Below are positions 1 to 7,544 of a DNA stretch of 13,060 nt, one piece after another. This stretch comes from Anaerolineae bacterium (GTDB taxonomy: Bacteria; Chloroflexota; Anaerolineae; B4-G1; SLSP01). Below the pieces are notes generated by a model. That model saw nothing but the letters and a program-made list of their open reading frames with translations, was not told the DNA's origin and did not search any database. The position numbers were made by a program, and so were the translations under genes. The stretch is taken from assembly GCA_018055515.1 (NCBI GenBank), contig JAGPHL010000062.1:1-13060 (forward strand), given 5' to 3'. Position 1 is the stretch's first letter. Each line of letters starts with the position of its first letter.

Positions 1-1
1 G

Positions 2-2239
2 CTAGACGTAGCGCTCGACCGCAATCACGTTGTGAATTTGCGCCAGCTTGTTGATCACCCGATTCAGTTTGGCCAGGTTGGGGATCTCCAACGTGATGAA
101 GATTGGCAGGACGTTGTAGCGGTCGCGTTTGCCCGTGTTGACTTTGAGCATGTTCAGGTCTTCGCCGGTGATGACGGTCGAAATGTCGTGCAGCAGACGC
201 GAACGGTCGTAGGCGGTGATGCGAATTTGTACCGGAAAGGCGCTCTCTTTTTCCACGCCCCATTCCAGCTCGATGAGCCGCTCGCGTTCCTCGCGTTCCA
301 GCCGTGAGACGTTGGGACAATCGCGGCGGTGAATGGTCACCCCGTGCCCCCGGGTGACGTAGCCGATCACTTCCTCGCCCGGTAGGGGATTGCAACAGCG
401 GGCAATGCGGGTGAAAAGGGTCCCCGCCCCATGAATGTTCATCGGCGCTTCGATCTGCGGGCGGGTGGGCGGCTCCTGTTCCTCGACCTCGGGAGCCTCA
501 AGGATGGGCTTTTCCTGCTGCTTCAGGTATTCTTCGATACGATTGAGGATGCGCTCGTTGCTGATGTCGCCGGTGCCGACCGCTACGAGAAAATCCTCAA
601 GGCGCTGATAGTGCTTGCTGAACAGCGCGGCGATGTCCTCGAGCGTGAGTCCCAATCCCAGGCGGCGAATTTCCTGCTCAATGAGAATGCGCCCGCGCGT
701 GATGTTTTCCTCACGGCTCTGCTGGCGGAACCATTGACGGATTTTTTGGCGCGCCCGGGGGCTTTGGGTGTACCCGAGTTCCTCGCTGAGCCAGTCGCGG
801 TTGGGGGTGCTCGTCCGCGAGGTGAGGATTTCCACCTCGTCGCCGGTCTGCAATTGATAATTGAGCGGCACCCAACGGCCGTTGACGCGAGCCCCCCGGC
901 AGTGATTGCCGACATCGGTGTGCACGTGATAGGCGAAGTCTATCGGCGTCGCCTTCAGCGGCAGGTCAATCACCTTCCCCTTGGGCGTGAAAACGTACAC
1001 GCGCTCCTCGAAGAGATCCGCCTGCATCTCCTCCAGCATCGTCTTGGCGTCTTCGGCGTCGTGGGTGACTTCCTGGATGTTCTGCCGCAGCTGGTTGATG
1101 TATTCCCGCATTTGCGGGCTGATGTGCACCCCCGATTCTTTGTACAGCCAGTGCGCGGTGGCGATACCGCGTTCGGCGGTCTCGTCCATCTCGCGCGTGC
1201 GAATCTGCACTTCCAGCGTTTTATTGTTGCCGACCCTGACCGCTGTATGCAGGCTCTGATAGCCGTTGGGCTTGGGTTTGGCGATGTAGTCGTCGAATTC
1301 GCTCTCGATGGGAATCCACAGCCCGTGCACAATGCCCAGCGCCTGATAACACTCCGGCACGGTGGAGACGATCACCCGAATCCCCTCCGTGTCGTAAATC
1401 TGCGAGAAGGGCACGTTCTTCCGCCGCATCTTGCGATGGATGCTGTAGATGTGTTTGGGACGACCTTTGATGTCGGCAAGGATGCCTTGGGCCGCCAGGG
1501 CGTCCCGCAATTGTTGGATGTGCTGCTGGACCTCCGCCTCGCGTTCCTCGCGCCGCGCTTCGAGCAGCTGCACCAGGTGCTGATACAGCGCCGGATTGAG
1601 ATAGCGGAAGGCGCGATCTTCGAGCTCGGCCTTCCAGGCCCAGATGCCGATGCGATTGGCCAGCGGCACGAAGATCTGCATGGTCTCGCGGGCGATGCGC
1701 CGTTGCCGTTCGGGGTCAGCCTGGAGCCCGTCGAGCGTGCGCATGTTGTGGAGCCGGTCCGCCAGCTTGATAAAGATCACGCCCAGGTCGTTTTCAGCCA
1801 TGATGATAAACATCTTGCGCAGGCTTTCCAGCTCTTGGGCGTCCCGATACCGCTCGCTATCGCTGCTGGCGTGGGCCTCGATGCGATTGAGCTTGGTCAC
1901 CCCTTCCACAAACGTGAGCACCTCTTTGCCGAATTCCTGCAGCAGCTGCTCGCGCAGGGAGTCCGGCGAGCGCTGCCGGGTGTCCTCCAGCACATCGTGG
2001 AGCAGCCCCGCGGTGATCATGGCGAGGTTGTAGCCGCCTTCGGCCAGGAGGTAGGCGACGTTGAGCGGATGTTGGATGTAAGGCTCGCCGGAGTCACGGA
2101 ATTGGTCGCGATGGATTTCTTCCGCAATCTCGTAGGCGCGTTGGAGTGTCTGCCGCGCCTGGACATCGTCGGCGGGCAGAAAGGCCAGAATATCCTCGAG
2201 GGTCAGCGTGCGCTGTTCATCCATGTTCGGTGTCTGCAT
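2..2239 (-). CDS. rel: Bifunctional (p)ppGpp synthetase/hydrolase, Rel/SpoT family
   Basis: Makes and degrades the alarmone (p)ppGpp in the cytoplasm during amino-acid and other starvation. The 745-residue protein has the complete long-Rel layout. An HD hydrolase domain has H57, H81-D82 and E85-D86, plus a later HNMRT segment. A synthetase domain carries GRPKHIYSI and, at residues 314-317, EFDD followed by KPKPNGYQSLH. A TGS domain starts near 411 (VYVFTPKG). The zinc-finger/RIS region has C615-C616 and IHRRDC, and the C terminus is an ACT domain ending near the stop at bases 2-4. Length matches Bacillus Rel (734). The open frame extends upstream to ATGs at 2257 and 2356, but a consensus-like promoter ends at 2256, so those ATGs would not be transcribed from it. 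I chose 2239; the ATG at 2224 is equally possible, and neither has a clear ribosome binding site. The EFDD motif is odd for an enzyme with an intact hydrolase site. Divergent from aspS. Confidence 0.95.
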   Translation of the reverse strand: MQTPNMDEQRTLTLEDILAFLPADDVQARQTLQRAYEIAEEIHRDQFRDSGEPYIQHPLNVAYLLAEGGYNLAMITAGLLHDVLEDTRQRSPDSLREQLLQEFGKEVLTFVEGVTKLNRIEAHASSDSERYRDAQELESLRKMFIIMAENDLGVIFIKLADRLHNMRTLDGLQADPERQRRIARETMQIFVPLANRIGIWAWKAELEDRAFRYLNPALYQHLVQLLEARREEREAEVQQHIQQLRDALAAQGILADIKGRPKHIYSIHRKMRRKNVPFSQIYDTEGIRVIVSTVPECYQALGIVHGLWIPIESEFDDYIAKPKPNGYQSLHTAVRVGNNKTLEVQIRTREMDETAERGIATAHWLYKESGVHISPQMREYINQLRQNIQEVTHDAEDAKTMLEEMQADLFEERVYVFTPKGKVIDLPLKATPIDFAYHVHTDVGNHCRGARVNGRWVPLNYQLQTGDEVEILTSRTSTPNRDWLSEELGYTQSPRARQKIRQWFRQQSREENITRGRILIEQEIRRLGLGLTLEDIAALFSKHYQRLEDFLVAVGTGDISNERILNRIEEYLKQQEKPILEAPEVEEQEPPTRPQIEAPMNIHGAGTLFTRIARCCNPLPGEEVIGYVTRGHGVTIHRRDCPNVSRLEREERERLIELEWGVEKESAFPVQIRITAYDRSRLLHDISTVITGEDLNMLKVNTGKRDRYNVLPIFITLEIPNLAKLNRVINKLAQIHNVIAVERYV

Positions 2240-2255
2240 GTTGGAGTTTGCCTGC

Positions 2256-2283
2256 ATGATAATGCTTCTGAAAGGGTTGTCAA
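2256..2283 (-). promoter_or_regulatory. Predicted sigma70-type promoter of rel
   Basis: Reading the minus strand, TTGACA (2283-2278) is followed by a 16-base spacer and TATCAT (2261-2256), a perfect -35 and a five-of-six -10. Transcription would start near 2249. That leaves only about 10 bases before the ATG at 2239 and about 25 before the one at 2224, so the message would be almost leaderless. This is motif matching only. Confidence 0.6.
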
Positions 2284-2294
2284 ACAGGGTACAT

Positions 2295-2323
2295 TTGCTT
2301 CCCTGCTGCTCTTGTGGTATAGT
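2295..2323 (+). promoter_or_regulatory. Predicted promoter of aspS with extended -10
   Basis: TTGCTT (2295-2300), a 17-base spacer and TATAGT (2318-2323), with TGG directly before the -10 (extended -10 form). The expected start near 2330 leaves a leader of about 25 bases containing GGAGGGGG (2341-2348), a strong ribosome binding site for the ATG at 2355. No room is seen for a T-box or other leader regulation. Confidence 0.65.
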
Positions 2324-2354
2324 AGCGCCAGGTCTTTGCTGGAGGGGGTCATCC

Positions 2355-4118
2355 ATGTTAAAAACACATTCTTGCGGGGAACTGCGCCCCGAACACGCAG
2401 GACAGGAAGTTACGCTGGCGGGTTGGGCTCATCGCTGTCGCAATCACGGCGGACTGGTCTTCATCGTCTTGCGCGACCGCGCCGGCCTGACACAGATCGT
2501 CACCAGCCCGGAGACAGCGCCAGCAGCGCATGACATCGCGGCGACGGTGCGCGGCGAATACGTGATCCAGGTGCGGGGAGTGGTGCGCCTGCGCCCTGTC
2601 GAACAGGTGAACCCCGAATGGCCTACCGGCGCCATTGAGGTAGAAGCGCGCGAGGTCCGCATCCTCAACACGGCTCAGACGCCGCCCTTCTACATCTACG
2701 AAGAGTCCGCCGTGGACGAGAGCCTGCGCCTGCGGTACCGTTATCTCGACTTGCGCCGCGCGCGGATGCAGCGCAACATGCTCCTGCGACATCGCACCGT
2801 GAAGTTCATCCGCGACTTCATGGACGCGCACGGCTTCCTGGAGATCGAGACGCCGTTTCTTTTCAAATCTACCCCCGAAGGAGCGCGGGATTACCTCGTT
2901 CCGAGCCGTGTGCATCCGGGCAAGTTCTACGCCCTGCCGCAATCGCCGCAGCAGCTCAAGCAGCTGCTCATGGTGGCAGGCTATGAGCGCTATTTCCAGA
3001 TCGCGCGGTGTTTCCGGGATGAGGACCTGCGCGGCGACCGACAGCCGGAGTTCACCCAGCTCGACCTGGAAATGTCCTTTGTCGAGCGCGACGACATTCT
3101 CGACCTGGTCGAGGAGCTGTTCACGGCGCTGATCCCCGCGGTGACCCCTCACAAGCGAGTCCTTTCGCCGTTCCCCCGCCTCAGCTACGCCGAGGCCCTT
3201 GAGCGCTTTGGCACCGACAAGCCCGATCTGCGCTTTGGCATGGAACTCGTGGACCTGACAGAAACGCTGCGGGGAAGCGGATTCCGCGTCTTCCAGACGG
3301 CCTTGGAGGAGGGGGGGCGGATCAAGGGCATCGTCGCCCCCGGCTGCGCCGATTACGTCCGACGGCAGCTCGACGAACTCGGCGCTATCGCTCAAAAGCA
3401 GGGCGCGAAGGGCCTGGTGACCCTCGCCTTCCGTGCTGACGGGGTCAAGGGGCCGGCGGTCAAATTCCTCTCCGAGAGCGACTTGGCGGCGATCGCGCAG
3501 CGGTTGGGCGCCGGGGAGGGCGATCTCGTCTGCATCGTCGCCGACGCTGGGCCGGTGGTAGGCGCTGCGCTCTCGGCGTTGCGGCTCACCTTCCGCGAGC
3601 AGCTCCAGCTGGTGGATCCCAACTTGCTCGCTTTTGGCTACGTCCTCGACTTCCCCATGTTCGAGTGGAACGTGGAGGCGCAGCGTTGGGACGCCGCGCA
3701 TCACCCCTTCACCATGCCGCGGCCCAACACCTATGCGGAGATGATGGCCGATCCGACCGCGGTGCTCTCCGACGCCTACGACCTGGTCTGCAACGGCTAC
3801 GAGCTGGCCTCCGGCAGCATCCGCGTCCACGATCCCCGCATTCAGATGGATATTTTCCGCGTCTTGGGGTATCCTGAGGATGAAGCGCGGGCTCGTTTCG
3901 GCCACATGATGGAGGCTTTCTCCTACGGCGCGCCGCCCCATGGCGGGATGGCGCCGGGCATTGATCGGTTGGTGATGTTGCTCGCGGGCGAGAGCAACAT
4001 CCGCGAGGTGATTGCCTTCCCCAAAACGGCGCAGGCGGTGGATCTGATGGCGGATGCCCCCTCGCCGGTAGAGCAGAAGCAGCTCGACGAGTTGCACTTG
4101 CGCCTGGCTACGGAGTGA
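2355..4118 (+). CDS. aspS: Aspartyl-tRNA synthetase, bacterial type
   Basis: Charges tRNA(Asp) with aspartate using ATP, in the cytoplasm. The 587-residue protein has the full bacterial AspRS plan. The N-terminal OB-fold anticodon-binding domain contains GWAHRCRNHGG. Class II motif 1 lies around P167 (EIETP, followed by TPEGARDYLVPSR). The flipping/ATP region has LPQSPQQLKQLL. Motif 2 starts at F220 (FRDEDLRGDRQPEFTQ). A GAD insertion spans roughly 285-415. Motif 3 includes GMAPGIDRL (R538). The start at 2355 follows GGAGGGGG at 2341-2348; upstream in-frame ATGs fall in or before the promoter. The OB-fold has His at position 31, where discriminating enzymes such as that of E. coli have Leu, so it may also charge tRNA(Asn). 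The next gene follows after about 44 bases with no terminator seen. Confidence 0.98.
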   Translation: MLKTHSCGELRPEHAGQEVTLAGWAHRCRNHGGLVFIVLRDRAGLTQIVTSPETAPAAHDIAATVRGEYVIQVRGVVRLRPVEQVNPEWPTGAIEVEAREVRILNTAQTPPFYIYEESAVDESLRLRYRYLDLRRARMQRNMLLRHRTVKFIRDFMDAHGFLEIETPFLFKSTPEGARDYLVPSRVHPGKFYALPQSPQQLKQLLMVAGYERYFQIARCFRDEDLRGDRQPEFTQLDLEMSFVERDDILDLVEELFTALIPAVTPHKRVLSPFPRLSYAEALERFGTDKPDLRFGMELVDLTETLRGSGFRVFQTALEEGGRIKGIVAPGCADYVRRQLDELGAIAQKQGAKGLVTLAFRADGVKGPAVKFLSESDLAAIAQRLGAGEGDLVCIVADAGPVVGAALSALRLTFREQLQLVDPNLLAFGYVLDFPMFEWNVEAQRWDAAHHPFTMPRPNTYAEMMADPTAVLSDAYDLVCNGYELASGSIRVHDPRIQMDIFRVLGYPEDEARARFGHMMEAFSYGAPPHGGMAPGIDRLVMLLAGESNIREVIAFPKTAQAVDLMADAPSPVEQKQLDELHLRLATE

Positions 4119-4162
4119 CACGACCAAAACTTTAAGGGAGGCCTGCTGGCCGGGAGGGGTTG

Positions 4163-5158
4163 ATGATTCCTGATCAATGGTACGCCGTTCTGGATTCCCA
4201 ACAGGTGGGGCGTGAGCCCGTTGGCGTCACCCGCATGGGCGAGAAGCTGGTTTTCTGGCGGGACGACTCTGGAAAGGTGAGCTGCCTGCGCGACCTGTGC
4301 GCGCATCGTGGGGTAGCGCTCAGTAAGGGGAAAGTGATTGAGGGCGCACTGCAGTGCCCCTTCCATGGCTTTGCTTACGATGCTTCTGGTACGGCGGTCG
4401 TGATTCCCGCGAACGGCAGGCAGACTCCTGTTCCCCCGCGCTTCAAAGTCCATGCTTACCCCACGTATGAGGCGCATGGCTTCATTTGGATTTGGTGGGG
4501 CGAAAAACCGCCCGCCGATCTACAACCGCCGTCTTTCTTTGACGACATCACGCCGGATTTCTCCTATGGTTCGGCTCACGATCCGTGGGAGGCGCATTAC
4601 TCGCGAGTGATTGAGAATCAGCTCGATGTGGTACACCTGCCGTTTGTCCATTACAACACCATTGGACGTGGAAATCGCACGTTGGTGAACGGCCCGGTGG
4701 TCGAATGGTTGGATGAAAATCGCTTCCGCGTGTATGTTTTCAATGAGGTGGATCACGGCCAGACGCCGCGTAAGGCCGAAGAAATTACCCCTCCGTACCC
4801 TGCATTTCACCTGGAGTTTCTGTTCCCCAATCTCTGGCAGAATCACATCAACGCCGATGTGCGCGTGGTGGCCGCTTTTGTGCCGGTAGATAATGAGCAC
4901 ACGCTGTTGTATCTCCGCTTTTATCAGCGTTTCATGCGCATCCCGGGCCTGCGCGAGCTGGTGAACGTGTTGGCGATGCCTTTCAACGTGCTGGTGGCGC
5001 ACCAGGATCGCCGTGTCGTCATCACGCAGCGGCCCAAGCCCAGCGCGCTCCGTTCCGAGGAAAATCTGATCCAGGGCGATCGGCCCATTGTAGAATACCG
5101 CCGTCGGCGTGAGGCTTTGCGGCAGGCCGCGGCCGCTTCTGGCCTCTCTGGAGCGTAA
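4163..5158 (+). CDS. Rieske [2Fe-2S] non-heme iron oxygenase, alpha-subunit type
   Basis: A probable oxygenase or demethylase of the Rieske non-heme iron family, which adds oxygen to aromatic or other organic substrates using electrons from a separate reductase. The 331-residue protein has a Rieske centre with C46-x-H48 and C65-x2-H68 (CAHRG ... CPFHG). The mononuclear iron site reads N152-x2-D155-x2-H158-x4-H163, with D282 in HQDRRVVITQ as the probable third iron ligand. The layout resembles vanillate demethylase and pheophorbide-oxygenase-like proteins, but the substrate cannot be read from sequence. The ATG at 4163 lies five bases after GGAGG (4153-4157); a TTG at 4160 is too close to that site. 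No reductase or ferredoxin gene is in the window, so electrons must come from elsewhere. The GH36 gene begins four bases after its stop, suggesting one transcript. Confidence 0.9.
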   Translation: MIPDQWYAVLDSQQVGREPVGVTRMGEKLVFWRDDSGKVSCLRDLCAHRGVALSKGKVIEGALQCPFHGFAYDASGTAVVIPANGRQTPVPPRFKVHAYPTYEAHGFIWIWWGEKPPADLQPPSFFDDITPDFSYGSAHDPWEAHYSRVIENQLDVVHLPFVHYNTIGRGNRTLVNGPVVEWLDENRFRVYVFNEVDHGQTPRKAEEITPPYPAFHLEFLFPNLWQNHINADVRVVAAFVPVDNEHTLLYLRFYQRFMRIPGLRELVNVLAMPFNVLVAHQDRRVVITQRPKPSALRSEENLIQGDRPIVEYRRRREALRQAAAASGLSGA

Positions 5159-5162
5159 ATGC

Positions 5163-7544
5163 ATGGAATCGGTGGCGTGCAGTCCTGCTTTTGACCTCGC
5201 GTGGGAGGAGGCGACGGGGGCATTGAGCCTGACAAGCCCCGGCAGGACTGTGAGCGGTATCGCCGGCGTGGAGGTGTTGCGCGGACGACAGCCTCTCACG
5301 GTGAACACGGCGGACGCCCCTGCACCGGAGATCACGGAAGCTGTCGTCGAGGATGCTCACGGCGCGGCTACGGAAGTCACTTTCCATTTCCGCGCGGTCC
5401 AGGGCCTCGTGTTGACGGTGCAGCTGCGGCTCTACGCGACGCGCCCCTTCGTTTTGCTCCGCGTCCTCTGCGCCAATGAGGGGAGCGTCCCCGTAGCACT
5501 GCGACGCTTCTTTTTCCGTTCCCTCCCCGATTGCTTGCACCCCACGGCGTCCCCTATCGGTTTTTACCGGATGGATTGGCAATCCTGGTCGAAGGCCGGC
5601 TTCATTCTCTCTGGCGCGCGCGACGGCGCACCGCCATGGTATATGCGCCGTTTCGCCTCGCCGATGATGCACAACGCCGGCACACCGTGGAGTAATCGCC
5701 CCGGCCGCTTTTGGAGTGAGGGCGTCGGAGTCCTCGTGACCTCCCAAGAGCTGCTGGTCGCCGGCGGCGCGTCGCTGGCCGATCAGTTCGTGCAGGTGCG
5801 CGCCGATCTGCACCCCGATGCCCTGGGGGTGTTGCTGCAATCACAGGGTGATGACGTGCCGCTGAACATCGGTGAGTCGCGCGCTTCGGAATGGTTTTAC
5901 CTGGAGTGGGTCGCCTGCCCGACGGCGGTGGCGTCCTCTGCCCCCACCTGTTCGGCGGGAGTGTGGGCCGATCCTCTCGCGCAGTACGCCTATGCCGTCG
6001 CCCGACAGATGGCAGTCCCGCCCTTGCGCCCCGCGCCCTATGGCTGGTCGTCGTGGTACATCTTCGGGGCCAGGGTCTCCGAGTCCGATGTGATCCACAA
6101 TCTGGCGACGGCAGCGTTGCTGGCCGATGTGTTGCCCCTGCAGGTGATCCAGCTGGATCAGGGTTTCGAGGCGCAGTGGGGCGACTGGCAGGAGCGGAAC
6201 GAACGTTTCCCCCACTCGTTGCAGTGGCTGGCGGAACGCATTCGCGGCTCGAACTTCACGCCCGGCCTGTGGCTGGGGCCCTTTACAGTGCATCCGCGCT
6301 CGCACCTGGCAACGGCGCATCCCGATTGGCTGCTGCGCACGTCCCGGGGGCGGCCGGTGAGCGCCGGGCTTTTTGCGGGTGGGTTCGTGGCCCAGGCGCT
6401 GGACACCACGCACCCGGCGGTGGAAGAGTACCTGCGCGAGCTCATCGGCGCTGCCGTGCGGGAGTGGGGGTATGAGTATCTCAAACTGGATTTCCTCTAT
6501 GCGGCGGCGTTGCCCGGCGTGCGCTACAACCCTCATGTGACCCGGGCACAGGCTTATCGCCACGCCTTGCAGCTCATCCGGGAGACGGCGGGCGAGGAGA
6601 CGTTCCTCGTGGGATGCGGGGCGCCTCTGGGCCCTTCCATCGGCCTGGTGGATGCGATGCGCATCGGCCCTGATACGGCGCCGACGTGGGAGCCGGTGCT
6701 CGCCGGCGTGCGGCGCCCCTTCCGCAACGAGGACTCGCTGCCGGCGCTCCGCAACAGCCTCCGCAATGGGATGACCCGCGCGTGGATGCACGGCCGCTGG
6801 TGGATCAACGATCCCGATGCGCTGATGCTGCGGGAGAGTCAGACGGAGCTGACCGCTGACGAGATCCGCTCGCAGCTCACGCTGTTGGGGCTGTCGGGGG
6901 GGCTGTTTGGCCTCTCGGACGACCTGCCGCAGCTCACGCGGGAGCAAATTGCCGTGGCCGCGCTGCTCTATCCGCCGCTGCTGGAGGGGATGGACGTTCT
7001 GGATCTCTTCCGGCGACAGATGCCTACGGAGGTGGTCGCCCCCGTGGCCCGCCCGTGGGGGCACTGGCAGCTCGTGGGGCTGTTCAACTGGGGTGAGACG
7101 CCCGCGGTGGCGCTGTTGCCCCCGCACCTGCCGGGTTTCGATTCCCGCCGCCGCTATCATGTGGTGGACTTTTGGAATCGGCGCTATCAGGGCCTGGAAG
7201 CGGGCGCGCCGCTGCCGGAATTCGAGCTGGCGCCGCACGGGTGCATTCTCCTCGGCGTGCGTCCGGTCACAGCCGCCCCACAGCTGGTGAGCACCACTTT
7301 TCACATCTCACAGGGCGGCGAGGTGACGGACTGGCGGACAGAATCCGCCGCCGTGAGGCTCACCCTCCGGCTCGAGCGGATCGCCGACGGGGAGGTCTGG
7401 CTGGCGCTGCCGGCGCCGCCGCAAGAGGCCACTCTCGACGAGACGCCGTTGCCCCGCGAAGCCCTTTTTGGGGTGGCCAAGGGCATCTGGGCCTTCAAAT
7501 TGCGCTTGCCCCGCGAAGGGACGCTGCGCGTTACCTGGGACTGA
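5163..7544 (+). CDS. GH36-type alpha-galactosidase-like glycoside hydrolase
   Basis: Probable retaining alpha-glycosidase, most likely releasing alpha-linked galactose from oligosaccharides or glycosides. The 793 residues show an N-terminal beta domain, a TIM barrel and a C-terminal beta domain. The barrel begins near YGWSSWYIFG and contains LQVIQLDQGFEAQWGDW and PGLWLGPF. The nucleophile is D443 in KLDFLY and the probable acid/base is D504 in MRIGPDTAPTW. The family motif NDPD spans 549-552. No signal peptide or membrane segment is seen, so it should be cytoplasmic, acting on imported sugars or glycosides. The ATG at 5163 has GGAG at 5150-5153; the frame is open back to a GTG at 5109 inside the Rieske gene, but that start lacks support. 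The 3' end overlaps the convergent ABC ATPase gene by 14 bases. Exact substrate is uncertain; GH36 also contains other alpha-glycosidases and raffinose-synthase-like enzymes. Confidence 0.88.
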   Translation: MESVACSPAFDLAWEEATGALSLTSPGRTVSGIAGVEVLRGRQPLTVNTADAPAPEITEAVVEDAHGAATEVTFHFRAVQGLVLTVQLRLYATRPFVLLRVLCANEGSVPVALRRFFFRSLPDCLHPTASPIGFYRMDWQSWSKAGFILSGARDGAPPWYMRRFASPMMHNAGTPWSNRPGRFWSEGVGVLVTSQELLVAGGASLADQFVQVRADLHPDALGVLLQSQGDDVPLNIGESRASEWFYLEWVACPTAVASSAPTCSAGVWADPLAQYAYAVARQMAVPPLRPAPYGWSSWYIFGARVSESDVIHNLATAALLADVLPLQVIQLDQGFEAQWGDWQERNERFPHSLQWLAERIRGSNFTPGLWLGPFTVHPRSHLATAHPDWLLRTSRGRPVSAGLFAGGFVAQALDTTHPAVEEYLRELIGAAVREWGYEYLKLDFLYAAALPGVRYNPHVTRAQAYRHALQLIRETAGEETFLVGCGAPLGPSIGLVDAMRIGPDTAPTWEPVLAGVRRPFRNEDSLPALRNSLRNGMTRAWMHGRWWINDPDALMLRESQTELTADEIRSQLTLLGLSGGLFGLSDDLPQLTREQIAVAALLYPPLLEGMDVLDLFRRQMPTEVVAPVARPWGHWQLVGLFNWGETPAVALLPPHLPGFDSRRRYHVVDFWNRRYQGLEAGAPLPEFELAPHGCILLGVRPVTAAPQLVSTTFHISQGGEVTDWRTESAAVRLTLRLERIADGEVWLALPAPPQEATLDETPLPREALFGVAKGIWAFKLRLPREGTLRVTWD

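Noticed and set aside
2257..2356. N-terminal extension of Rel (starts at 2356 or 2257)
   Set aside because: The added residues match nothing in the family, overlap the aspS promoter and ribosome binding site, and lie upstream of the predicted rel transcript start.
431..2533. 700-residue open frame on the plus strand opposite rel
   Set aside because: It is antisense to a fully recognisable Rel protein, has no family motifs, and runs across the rel and aspS promoters. Long antisense frames are expected in GC-rich coding DNA.
2358..4127. 589-residue open frame on the minus strand opposite aspS
   Set aside because: Shadow of the aspS codon pattern; the translation shows no known domain and there is no ribosome binding site.
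4136..4152. GGCC-TGCT-GGCC hairpin between aspS and the Rieske gene as a terminator
   Set aside because: Only four pairs and no T-run; it overlaps ribosome binding site-like sequence and is more likely chance.
5841..7304. 487-residue open frame opposite the GH36 gene
   Set aside because: The translation is rich in His, Arg and Gln with no recognisable fold, while the plus-strand frame carries all GH36 motifs.
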